A DNA stretch of 20,803 nt, from positions 1-20,803 of the forward strand of contig CATFEX010000030.1 of the NCBI GenBank assembly GCA_949511625.1, read 5' to 3'. Made by a program: the position numbers and the translations under genes. The notes below the pieces were generated by a model, which worked only from the letters and a program-made list of their open reading frames with translations, was not told the DNA's origin and ran no database searches. The stretch is from UBA11891 sp003533785 (GTDB lineage Bacteria; Bacteroidota; Bacteroidia; Flavobacteriales; Flavobacteriaceae). Positions 14,681 through 20,803 of the stretch are shown one piece after another (position 1 is the first letter of the stretch; the number at the start of each line of letters is the position of its first letter).

Positions 14681-15223
14681 ATGACGAAGACAGAGGAAGA
14701 ATACAAAAAAATTATTGCACAAAGTAGGGGTCTTTTTTCAAAAAAAATGAAAGATTATGGGAGCGCCTGGCGAATCCTTCGATTGGCTTCTCTGACCGAT
14801 CAAATATTTATTAAAGCTCAGCGAATTCGGTCCATCCAACGAAACCAAGCCCAAAAGATAGAAGAAGGTCAAGCTTCAGAATTTATTGGAATTATTAACT
14901 ATTCCCTGATGGCTTTGATTCAAATCGAGCTGGGAATTGCGGAACAACCCGATCTCGATATGGACGAAGCACTGTCTCGATATGATGAAAAAATAAAAAC
15001 AACATTCACGCTGATGCAGGATAAAAATCACGACTATGGAGAGGCCTGGCGTGATATGCGTGTGAGTTCTCTTACCGATTTGATTCTTCAGAAATTGTTG
15101 CGAGTCAAGCAAATAGAGGACAATCAGGGTAAAACATTGGTCAGTGAAGGAATTGATGCCAATTATCAAGACATCATCAATTATGCTGTCTTCGCCTTGA
15201 TTCATTTGGAATTCAAATCATAA
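14681..15223 (+). CDS. DUF1599 protein with two tandem domain copies
   Basis: The 180-residue, all-helical, cytoplasmic protein is an internal duplication. Copy 1 (about 8-84) contains KKMKDYGSAWRILRLASLTD, then RIRSIQ and IINYSLMALIQIELG. Copy 2 (about 102-177) contains KNHDYGEAWRDMRVSSLTD, then RVKQIE and IINYAVFALIHLE, offset by 93 residues. This matches DUF1599, a domain also named as nucleotide-modification-associated in phage contexts; the molecular function is unestablished. The ATG at 14681 was chosen because it opens the conserved MTKTEEEYKKII. An in-frame ATG at 14597 would add 28 unconserved-looking residues and overlap the folP start. It is the first gene of a tight run: the next start codon follows the TAA directly. 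Confidence 0.88.
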   Translation: MTKTEEEYKKIIAQSRGLFSKKMKDYGSAWRILRLASLTDQIFIKAQRIRSIQRNQAQKIEEGQASEFIGIINYSLMALIQIELGIAEQPDLDMDEALSRYDEKIKTTFTLMQDKNHDYGEAWRDMRVSSLTDLILQKLLRVKQIEDNQGKTLVSEGIDANYQDIINYAVFALIHLEFKS

Positions 15224-16300
15224 ATGGGAGCCTTTATACTTTCCAAAATTTTCAATAGTATTCTAACACTGTTTGGTGTTTCTAGTTTGGTTTTTTTAAT
15301 ATTTAGTGTTCTTCCTGGGGATCCGGCACAAATGATGTTGGATCAAAATGAAGGAAGTGTGCAACTCGAAATTTTAAAGAAGAAGTATGGTTTTGATTTG
15401 CCGATTCACCAGCAGTATCTCTACTATTTAAATGATTTGTCCCCCCTGTCTATCCATTCAAACAAAATATCGCATTTCACTTATTTTTCTCCCGGAGAAC
15501 AATCGGGTTTTCCGTTGTTAAAACTACAGCAATATCAAATGGTCCTGAAATGGCCTTATTTACGAACATCCTACCAAAAACAAGGAAAACCAGTATCAGA
15601 AGTGATAGCCGAAACCCTTCCCAATACCTTTATTTTGGCCTTGGCCTCGATTTGTATTGCTATAGCTGTGGGTCTTTTTTTAGGAATTTTAGCCATGCGG
15701 TATAAAGATACCTTGTGGGATCAGATAATATTATTCGGGAGCACACTAGGAATGAGTGTTCCTTCTTTTTTAAGTGCCATATTATTTTCTTGGCTTTTTG
15801 GATATGTATTTCATTCTTGGACACAGTTGAATATGACTGGAAGTCTTTTTGAAATAGACGACTTTGGAATGGGCCGTCGGATTCAATGGAAAAATCTTAT
15901 TCTTCCTTCGATAGTTCTAGGAATACGACCTATTGCTGTTATCACCCAATTGATTCGAAGTAGCTTACTCGAAGTGCTTTCACAAGAATACATCAAAACC
16001 GCTTATGCGAAAGGACTTTCCACTACGCAAGTCTTGTATAAGCACGCCTTAAAGAACGCACTGAATCCAGTTATTACCGCACTTTCAGGCTGGTTTGCCT
16101 CAATGCTTGCTGGCGCTGTTTTTGTGGAATATATTTTTGGATGGAAAGGTCTTGGAAAAGAAATAGTAACGGCTCTAAACTTTTTAGATATTCCTGTATT
16201 GATGGGGGCTGTTCTCACTATTGCTTGTTTATTTATTCTAATCAACATACTTGTAGATCTTGTTTACACACTTTTAGATCCACAAGTCAAACTAAATTAA
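15224..16300 (+). CDS. DppB/OppB-type ABC transporter permease
   Basis: Inner-membrane permease of 358 residues in the peptide/nickel uptake family. The first helix (about 8-28) is followed by FSVLPGDPAQMML and LKKKYGFDLPIHQQYLYYL, both typical of DppB proteins. A loop of roughly 100 residues outside the membrane follows, then five helices. The coupling (EAA) loop is EYIKTAYAKGLSTTQVLYKH, continuing ALKNALNPVIT. The C-terminal part GAVFVEYIFGWKGLG is also standard. The start ATG abuts the DUF1599 stop, and tpiA begins 4 bases after its end. A DppC partner, ATPase and binding protein are not in this window, so the substrate is unknown and partners must be encoded elsewhere if it works as usual. 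Confidence 0.9.
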   Translation: MGAFILSKIFNSILTLFGVSSLVFLIFSVLPGDPAQMMLDQNEGSVQLEILKKKYGFDLPIHQQYLYYLNDLSPLSIHSNKISHFTYFSPGEQSGFPLLKLQQYQMVLKWPYLRTSYQKQGKPVSEVIAETLPNTFILALASICIAIAVGLFLGILAMRYKDTLWDQIILFGSTLGMSVPSFLSAILFSWLFGYVFHSWTQLNMTGSLFEIDDFGMGRRIQWKNLILPSIVLGIRPIAVITQLIRSSLLEVLSQEYIKTAYAKGLSTTQVLYKHALKNALNPVITALSGWFASMLAGAVFVEYIFGWKGLGKEIVTALNFLDIPVLMGAVLTIACLFILINILVDLVYTLLDPQVKLN

Positions 16301-16304
16301 TCTT

Positions 16305-17054
16305 ATGAGACAAAAAATTGTAGCTGGTAATTGGAAAATGAACAAAGATGTTCATGAATCTATGGAATTGCTTAGAGCCATACAATCGGCCCCTATACCA
16401 GAAGCGGTTCGAGTGATGATTGCTCCCCCCACACTTTTCCTAGATCGAATGGCTGAGGCTACACAAGGCCATCCGTTGCAAGTGGTGTCACAAAACATGA
16501 ATGCGGCTGCATCGGGAGCTTTTACTGGTGAAATTTCGGCAGAGATGTTAAAAAGTATTTCAATACAAGCCACACTCCTTGGGCATTCTGAGCGGAGAGC
16601 TTATTATAATGAAACCAATGAAAGTTTGACCAAGAAAGTTAAAACAGCCCAAGAAAATGGAATCGAAATCATATTCTGTTTTGGAGAAGAGCTAGCGGAT
16701 AGAAAGAGTAACAAGCATTTTGAAGTGGTCGCTGAGCAGTTGGAAACAGGCTTATTTTCCACTGAGGCATTGGATTGGAAAAATATTATTTTGGCTTATG
16801 AACCCGTCTGGGCCATAGGCACGGGAGAAACAGCATCTCCACAACAAGCACAAGAAATGCATGCCTTCATTCGAAGTCAAATCCAAAAGCGTTTTGGTGG
16901 TGCTATTGCTGAAGCCACCAGCATACTCTACGGTGGTAGTGTAAAGCCATCTAATGCTGTGGAATTATTCTCCCAAGCAGATGTTGATGGAGGATTGATT
17001 GGAGGAGCGTCACTACAAGCTGAAGACTTTCTAGCCATAGTGAACGCGATATAA
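16305..17054 (+). CDS. tpiA: Triosephosphate isomerase
   Basis: Interconverts dihydroxyacetone phosphate and glyceraldehyde 3-phosphate in glycolysis and gluconeogenesis. The 249-residue TIM barrel has its full active site: Asn9 and Lys11 in AGNWKMNK, His94 in LLGHSERR, Glu166 in LAYEPVWAIGTG, and the phosphate-binding YGGSVKPSN (209-217) and GGLIGGASL near the end. The loop-6 region IGTGETASPQQAQEMH is standard for bacteria. It sits 4 bases after the permease gene and 5 bases before prmA, so it depends on a promoter further upstream. Confidence 0.98.
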   Translation: MRQKIVAGNWKMNKDVHESMELLRAIQSAPIPEAVRVMIAPPTLFLDRMAEATQGHPLQVVSQNMNAAASGAFTGEISAEMLKSISIQATLLGHSERRAYYNETNESLTKKVKTAQENGIEIIFCFGEELADRKSNKHFEVVAEQLETGLFSTEALDWKNIILAYEPVWAIGTGETASPQQAQEMHAFIRSQIQKRFGGAIAEATSILYGGSVKPSNAVELFSQADVDGGLIGGASLQAEDFLAIVNAI

Positions 17055-17059
17055 CGGCT

Positions 17060-17899
17060 ATGGGGACTCCTTATTTGGCAATTCATTTTACCCTAATTCC
17101 TAGGGATCCGTATACGGAGATTTTAATTGCAGAATTAGCCGAGTATCCTTTTGAGAGCTTTGAGGAAACGGAGAACGGATTGATAGCCTATATCCCTGAA
17201 AATGTAGCAAACTTGATAGTTATAGAATCCCTACCCCTGAGAAATAATCCAGATGTCGCTATGGATTACAGCATTCAAACTCTAGCTCCTCAAAACTGGA
17301 ATGAAGAATGGGAGCGAGACTTTCCAGCAGTAGTCATAGATGAACGTTGTAGAATTCGAGCACCATTTCACGAAGCCAAAGGCTACCCCTTGGAATTGAT
17401 TATATATCCTAAAATGAGCTTTGGAACAGGTCATCATCCTACGACTTATTTGATGATTTCTTATCTGTTGGATTTAGAATGTGCTGGAATCAATGTATTG
17501 GATATGGGGTGTGGAACAGGTATTTTGGGAATTGCTGCATTGCAGATGGGCGCTAAACAGGTGACGGCCGTGGATACCGAACTATGGTGTGTTCAAAATA
17601 CTTTAGAAAATGCGAGACTAAATCAGTGCACTTCGCTAGAGGCAGTTCAGCAGAACACAGTGCCTAAAGGGAAGATTCCTTTTGATCTCATTCTTGCCAA
17701 TATTAACAGAAATATATTAGTGCAACAGATGGAAGACTATTTGGATGTTCTCAAAGAGAAAGGGAGTATTCTGCTAAGCGGTTTTTACCCATCCGATTTA
17801 AAGCTCATTTCTACACAAATGACTACATTGGGATTTCGTATAAATAGCACGAGAGAAAAAGATGAATGGATGGCCGTACTTTTTGATTCGATTCGCTGA
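17060..17899 (+). CDS. prmA: Ribosomal protein L11 methyltransferase
   Basis: SAM-dependent enzyme that methylates amino groups of ribosomal protein uL11. The 279 residues include an N-terminal substrate-binding domain with QNWNEEWERDFPA (78-90), then the methyltransferase core. The family stretch MSFGTGHHPTT lies at 119-129, SAM-binding motif I VLDMGCGTGILGIAA at 146-160, the acidic ribose ligand in VTAVDTE, and the LANINRNIL motif at 212-220. The order tpiA-prmA-clpS is a familiar Bacteroidota arrangement. The 3' end overlaps clpS by up to 38 bases, suggesting coupled translation. Confidence 0.96.
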   Translation: MGTPYLAIHFTLIPRDPYTEILIAELAEYPFESFEETENGLIAYIPENVANLIVIESLPLRNNPDVAMDYSIQTLAPQNWNEEWERDFPAVVIDERCRIRAPFHEAKGYPLELIIYPKMSFGTGHHPTTYLMISYLLDLECAGINVLDMGCGTGILGIAALQMGAKQVTAVDTELWCVQNTLENARLNQCTSLEAVQQNTVPKGKIPFDLILANINRNILVQQMEDYLDVLKEKGSILLSGFYPSDLKLISTQMTTLGFRINSTREKDEWMAVLFDSIR

Positions 17900-18176
17900 A
17901 GAAGAACCGTCTTCTGAGCCAAATCTCGATATATTAACAGATACATTACAGGAAAAAGAGTTTGAGATCATGTTATATAATGATGATGTGAACACTTTTT
18001 TTCATGTAATTGAAACCTTAGTGCGCGTGTGTGAACACAATCCACTACAAGCGGAACAATGTGCTCTATTGGTTCATAATACAGGGAAGTGTGTTGTGAA
18101 AACAGGTCCCTACTCGGACTTAGAACCCCGTTGCACATTGCTGCTGGAAGCAGGCTTAAGTGCCGAAATCCTGTAG
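17862..18176 (+). CDS. clpS: ClpS, adaptor of the ClpAP/ClpCP protease
   Basis: Delivers N-end-rule substrates to the Clp protease. The core is clear: LYNDDVNTFFHVIETL (38-53) with the Asn40/Asp41/Asp42 pocket, AEQCALLVHNTGKCVVKTG (64-82) with pocket His72, and the C-terminal RCTLLLEAGLSAEIL. The 104-residue model starts at an ATG lying inside prmA, a 38-base overlap. The first residues (NGWPYFLIRF) look unlike a typical ClpS tail, so a later non-ATG start such as TTG at 17883-17885 (17-base overlap) is possible. The acidic stretch EEEPSSEPNLDILTDTL is the usual flexible N-terminal extension. It is the last gene of the run that begins with the DUF1599 gene. Confidence 0.93.
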   Translation: MNGWPYFLIRFAEEEPSSEPNLDILTDTLQEKEFEIMLYNDDVNTFFHVIETLVRVCEHNPLQAEQCALLVHNTGKCVVKTGPYSDLEPRCTLLLEAGLSAEIL

Positions 18177-18234
18177 GCCCAGCGCAATATATAATCTGAC
18201 CAATTTATTGTATGTTAGCCCTTAAAAAAATTCT

Positions 18235-18801
18235 ATGAATAAAGCTGTTGTATTTGTAGGTATTTTTATTGCACTGACCAGCACCATGGCAGCGCAAAAT
18301 AAAATTGAAATGAATCAAACTATTTTTCAGTTCACGGTAACCGATATTAATGGAGATTCTTTTGATTTTTGTTCCCTTGAAGGGAAGAAAATCATGATAG
18401 TTAATACGGCATCGGATTGTGGTCTAACACCACAATATGAAGCCCTGCAATCTCTGTATGAAAAATACCAAAATGTAAATTTTGTGATTGTGGGCTTTCC
18501 TGCCAATAATTTTTTAGCCCAAGAACCGGGTACTAATGAAGAGATTCGTGCCTTCTGTAAAGCCAATTATGGCGTTAGTTTTCCAATGATGGGAAAAATT
18601 TCAGTGATTGGAAAAAACATGCACCCACTCTACAAATTCTTAACTTCATCTTCTGAAAATGGAGTCATGGACTCCAAAGTAACTTGGAATTTTCAAAAGT
18701 TTTTGATTAATTCAGAGGGTATATTAGAGAAAGTAATTGCACCCAGAACCAAGCCAAATGACCCAGAAGTGATTCAATGGATAGAAAAGAATGAAAGCTA
18801 A
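18235..18801 (+). CDS. Glutathione-peroxidase-like thiol peroxidase with signal peptide
   Basis: The 188-residue enzyme reduces peroxides using an active-site cysteine. An N-terminal signal peptide (MNKAVVFVGIFIALTSTMAA, cleavage near 20) points to export. The catalytic tetrad is complete: Cys62 in NTASDCGLTPQY, Gln96 in FLAQEPG, and Trp151-Asn152 in WNFQKFLI. Cys108 (AFCKANYGVSFP) is positioned as the resolving cysteine of the non-selenium, thioredoxin-dependent type. The name therefore does not imply use of glutathione. The gene overlaps the following PLP-enzyme gene by 11 bases, which in turn overlaps bshB1 by 11. A TATGTTAG at 18211-18218 is one mismatch from TANNTTTG, a weak promoter candidate. 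Confidence 0.93.
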   Translation: MNKAVVFVGIFIALTSTMAAQNKIEMNQTIFQFTVTDINGDSFDFCSLEGKKIMIVNTASDCGLTPQYEALQSLYEKYQNVNFVIVGFPANNFLAQEPGTNEEIRAFCKANYGVSFPMMGKISVIGKNMHPLYKFLTSSSENGVMDSKVTWNFQKFLINSEGILEKVIAPRTKPNDPEVIQWIEKNES

Positions 18802-19948
18802 AAGTGATATAAAAACTATTTGTGTTCACGAAGGAGAACTGAAGGACAGGCGCTACAAAGGAGTAGTTTCTCCGTTATACCTTTCTTCTGCCTATGCCTT
18901 TGATGGAGTCGATGAAAAACGCTATCCTAGGTATTTTAATACCCCTAACCAAGAAGCGCTTGCTCAAAAGCTCGCCGCACTAGAAGGAGGGGAGTCTGCA
19001 TTGATTTTTGGATCAGGTATGGCAGCGATCAGTACCGCTTTGTTGTCTCAATTAAAACAAGGGGATCATGTTGTCTTTCAGAATGATATTTATGGGGGTA
19101 CGCGAAACTTTATCAAAAGGGAGTTCCCCCGCCTTGGCATTGAATACAGCTTCACAGAAGGATTAACTGTTGAGAATTTTGCTTCTTTAATCCATTCCCA
19201 TACCAAGGGATTGTATTTGGAGTCTCCCAGCAATCCGCTTTTAAAATTGGTGGATTTAGAGAGCGTGGCCCAAATGGCACAAAACCATGGGGTATGGACC
19301 ATGATTGATAATACTTTTGCCAGTCCGGTTAATCAAAATCCTTTGGCATTGGGAATTGATATTGTTCTTCACAGTGCTACTAAGTATTTGGGAGGACATT
19401 CCGATATATCTGCGGGTGTGGTTGTTTCTTCGACAGCGGTGATGCAGTCCGTCATTAATTCGGCTCGCAACTATGGGGGTAATTTAAGTGAAATGATGGT
19501 TTGGTTGTTGGAGAGGAGCATCAAGACCTTAGCGCTTCGCGTCCATGCACAAAATGAAAATGCCCTTCAAATGGCGCAATTCTTAGACCAGCACCCCCTG
19601 GTAACGGCCGTTCATTATCCAGGGCTTAAAAACCATCCAGACCATATATTAGCACAAAAGCAAATGAATGGTTTCGGCGGAATGTTATCCTTTGAACTCC
19701 ATTCAGAGGTAAACACCTTGCGCTTTTGTGAGCATTTAGAAATGATAAAACCTGCCATGAGTTTGGCTGGTGTAGAGAGTACTGTGATTGTCCCGCGACT
19801 GGCTTCCCACGCTCTCCTAACCGAGGAGGAACGATTGGAGCAGGGGATTGGAGCGTCGTTGATTCGGTTTTCAAGTGGAATAGAGGCACAAGAAGACTTG
19901 CAACAGGATATTAATCAAGCCATTTGTAAATCAAAAAATGAAAATTGA
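18791..19948 (+). CDS. Cys/Met-metabolism PLP enzyme (cystathionine gamma-synthase/gamma-lyase-like)
   Basis: Fold-type I PLP enzyme of 385 residues in the trans-sulfuration family. PLP contacts are visible: Tyr101 in DIYGGTRNF (stacking), Asp173 in MIDNTFASPVNQNP, and the Schiff-base lysine Lys198 in HSATKYLGGHSD. FGSGMAAIST (73-82) is the phosphate-binding turn. The C-terminal VESTVIVPRLASH (328-340) and IRFSSGIE are also typical. Sequence alone does not separate cystathionine gamma-synthase (MetB), gamma-lyase (MccB) and methionine gamma-lyase. The operon position between a thiol peroxidase and bshB1 favours cysteine supply, which is inference. Both ends overlap neighbours by 11 bases. Confidence 0.92.
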   Translation: MKAKSDIKTICVHEGELKDRRYKGVVSPLYLSSAYAFDGVDEKRYPRYFNTPNQEALAQKLAALEGGESALIFGSGMAAISTALLSQLKQGDHVVFQNDIYGGTRNFIKREFPRLGIEYSFTEGLTVENFASLIHSHTKGLYLESPSNPLLKLVDLESVAQMAQNHGVWTMIDNTFASPVNQNPLALGIDIVLHSATKYLGGHSDISAGVVVSSTAVMQSVINSARNYGGNLSEMMVWLLERSIKTLALRVHAQNENALQMAQFLDQHPLVTAVHYPGLKNHPDHILAQKQMNGFGGMLSFELHSEVNTLRFCEHLEMIKPAMSLAGVESTVIVPRLASHALLTEEERLEQGIGASLIRFSSGIEAQEDLQQDINQAICKSKNEN

Positions 19949-20657
19949 CATACTCGCTTTCGGAGCACATCCCGACGACGTGGAATTAGGAGCTGGAGGA
20001 ACCCTCTGTAAAGCTGTTGCTTTGGGGCAAAAAGTGGTTATTATCGATCTGACTCAAGGCGAATTAGGAACCCGGGGAAGTGCCCAGCAACGTGCTATGG
20101 AAGCTGAAAAAGCAGCAACAATTATTGGAGCACTTGCACGTGAAAACCTTTCCTTGGCCGATGGCTTTTTTGAAAACTCTAAGGAGAATCAACTCAAGGT
20201 TATTCGTAAGATTCGGCAATACCAACCCGAAGTGGTTTTTTGCAATGCCATTAGAGATCGACATATTGACCACGGACGGGGAAGTTCTTTAGTGAGCCAG
20301 GCCTGTTTTTTGAGTGGCTTGATAAAAATAGAAACGCTTGATTCTGAGGAGAAACCCCAACAGGCATGGCGTCCAAAACAAGTACTACACTATATTCAAT
20401 GGGAAGAGATTGAACCGCAATTGTGTTTGGATATTAGCGATTATTTGGATCAAAAAATGGAAGCAGTGAAAGCGTACGACAGCCAATTTTTTAATCCTTC
20501 AGTAACGGCTCCTGAAACACCCATTAGCAGTGAAAATTTCCTAAATAGCGTTGCCTACCGTGCACAAAATCTTGGCCGTTTGGTAGGGGTAGCCGCGGCA
20601 GAAGGCTTTACCGTAGAAAAAATGGTAACACTCAATTCTACAAAAAGCCTGCTATAA
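19938..20657 (+). CDS. bshB1: Bacillithiol biosynthesis deacetylase BshB1
   Basis: Zinc-dependent PIG-L/LmbE-family hydrolase that removes acetate from GlcNAc-malate to give GlcN-malate, the second step of bacillithiol synthesis. The 239 residues contain the metal-site motif AHPDDVELGAGGTL from residue 10 (His11, Asp13, Asp14) and the second metal-site stretch RDRHIDHGRGS (106-116, ligand His112). The GELGTRGSAQQR stretch (41-52) is characteristic of BshB1 as against other LmbE relatives. Length and lack of a signal peptide fit a cytoplasmic enzyme. BshA and BshC are not in the window. The start overlaps the PLP-enzyme gene by 11 bases. Confidence 0.95.
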   Translation: MKIDILAFGAHPDDVELGAGGTLCKAVALGQKVVIIDLTQGELGTRGSAQQRAMEAEKAATIIGALARENLSLADGFFENSKENQLKVIRKIRQYQPEVVFCNAIRDRHIDHGRGSSLVSQACFLSGLIKIETLDSEEKPQQAWRPKQVLHYIQWEEIEPQLCLDISDYLDQKMEAVKAYDSQFFNPSVTAPETPISSENFLNSVAYRAQNLGRLVGVAAAEGFTVEKMVTLNSTKSLL

Positions 20658-20668
20658 ATAAAAGGCTT
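20645..20668 (+). terminator. Weak hairpin at the end of bshB1
   Basis: AAGCCT and AGGCTT form 6-base arms around a 12-base loop that contains the bshB1 stop codon. No T-run follows directly, although TTTT occurs about 13 bases later. It may be a weak terminator or a transcript-end hairpin. Confidence 0.25.
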
Positions 20669-20688
20669 GCTCTCATGGGGTTTTAAAT

Positions 20689-20719
20689 TTTGTCAACCGT
20701 ATTAAATGCTCTATTTTTG
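20689..20719 (+). promoter_or_regulatory. Promoter of tRNA-His (TTTG-N19-TATTTTTG)
   Basis: TTTG at 20689-20692 and TATTTTTG at 20712-20719 are exactly 19 bases apart, identical in both elements and spacing to the tRNA-Glu promoter. The tRNA begins about 8 bases after the -7 element, so the 5' leader of the precursor would be only a few bases. Confidence 0.8.
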
Positions 20720-20727
20720 TCGCATAC

Positions 20728-20802
20728 GGTGGTTGTAGCTCAGTTGGTTAGAGCGCCTGATTGTGGTTCAGGAGGTCGGCGGTTCGAGACCGCTCTTCCA
20801 CC
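20728..20802 (+). tRNA. tRNA-His (anticodon GUG)
   Basis: The anticodon stem CCTGA/TCAGG encloses TTGTGGT, giving anticodon GTG. The extra G at 20728 opposite C73 (20802) is the identity feature of tRNA-His. The D arm GCTCAGTTGGTTAGAGC and the T arm GGCGG-TTCGAGA-CCGCT are normal. The acceptor arms are GTGGTTG and CTTCCAC, which leaves two adjacent U-U oppositions (5-68 and 6-67). The window ends one base after the discriminator, so an encoded CCA cannot be judged. Confidence 0.92.
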
Positions 20803-20803
20803 C

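Noticed and set aside
1..20803. Insertion sequences, phage genes, toxin-antitoxin pairs, defence systems or attachment sites
   Set aside because: No transposase, integrase, terminal inverted repeats or long direct repeats were seen; the tRNA genes show no adjacent integrase or duplicated 3' end.

Overview
The window looks like a stretch of core chromosome from a member of the Bacteroidota, most likely a flavobacterium. It is AT-rich and densely coded. It carries family-typical markers: a rho next to a DUF4293 membrane protein, a eukaryote/archaeal-type ProRS, a Rho with a long N-terminal insertion, a duplicated DUF1599 protein beside folP, and a bacillithiol gene. Several exact copies of the Bacteroidota promoter element TANNTTTG are present. 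No mobile element, phage gene or CRISPR array was seen, and no gene-free stretch exceeds about 150 bases.

Layout. (1) Positions 1-5236, minus strand: folE, cysS and yidD (cut by the window edge) follow one another with a 1-base overlap and a 5-base gap. Upstream of them lies a pair made of a Gly/aromatic-rich putative lipoprotein and a FadL/OmpP1-type outer-membrane protein. (2) Positions 5270-7302, plus strand: proS, tRNA-Glu(UUC) and rpsT, closed by a hairpin that probably also terminates the convergent rho. (3) Positions 7365-9937: rho (minus), DUF4293 (plus) and a YfcE-like phosphoesterase (minus). (4) Positions 9982-12965, plus strand: a small two-helix membrane protein, truA and an ABC exporter. 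(5) Positions 12962-14603, minus strand: folP followed by the c-di-AMP synthase gene cdaA. (6) Positions 14681-18176, plus strand: a tight run of a DUF1599 protein, a DppB-like permease, tpiA, prmA and clpS. (7) Positions 18235-20657, plus strand: an exported glutathione-peroxidase-like enzyme, a Cys/Met-metabolism PLP enzyme and bshB1, each overlapping the next by 11 bases. A tRNA-His(GUG) ends the window.

Functionally this is housekeeping: translation (cysS, proS, two tRNAs, rpsT, truA, prmA), folate/pterin synthesis (folE, folP), transcription termination (rho), protein quality control (clpS), c-di-AMP signalling (cdaA), glycolysis (tpiA) and envelope functions. The most coherent accessory theme is the last operon, which couples sulfur amino acid metabolism, bacillithiol synthesis and peroxide removal. 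I did not find a convincing new system. The points most worth a second look are that thiol operon, the DUF1599 tandem duplication, the low-complexity putative lipoprotein, the tRNA-His acceptor mismatches and the near-leaderless promoters.
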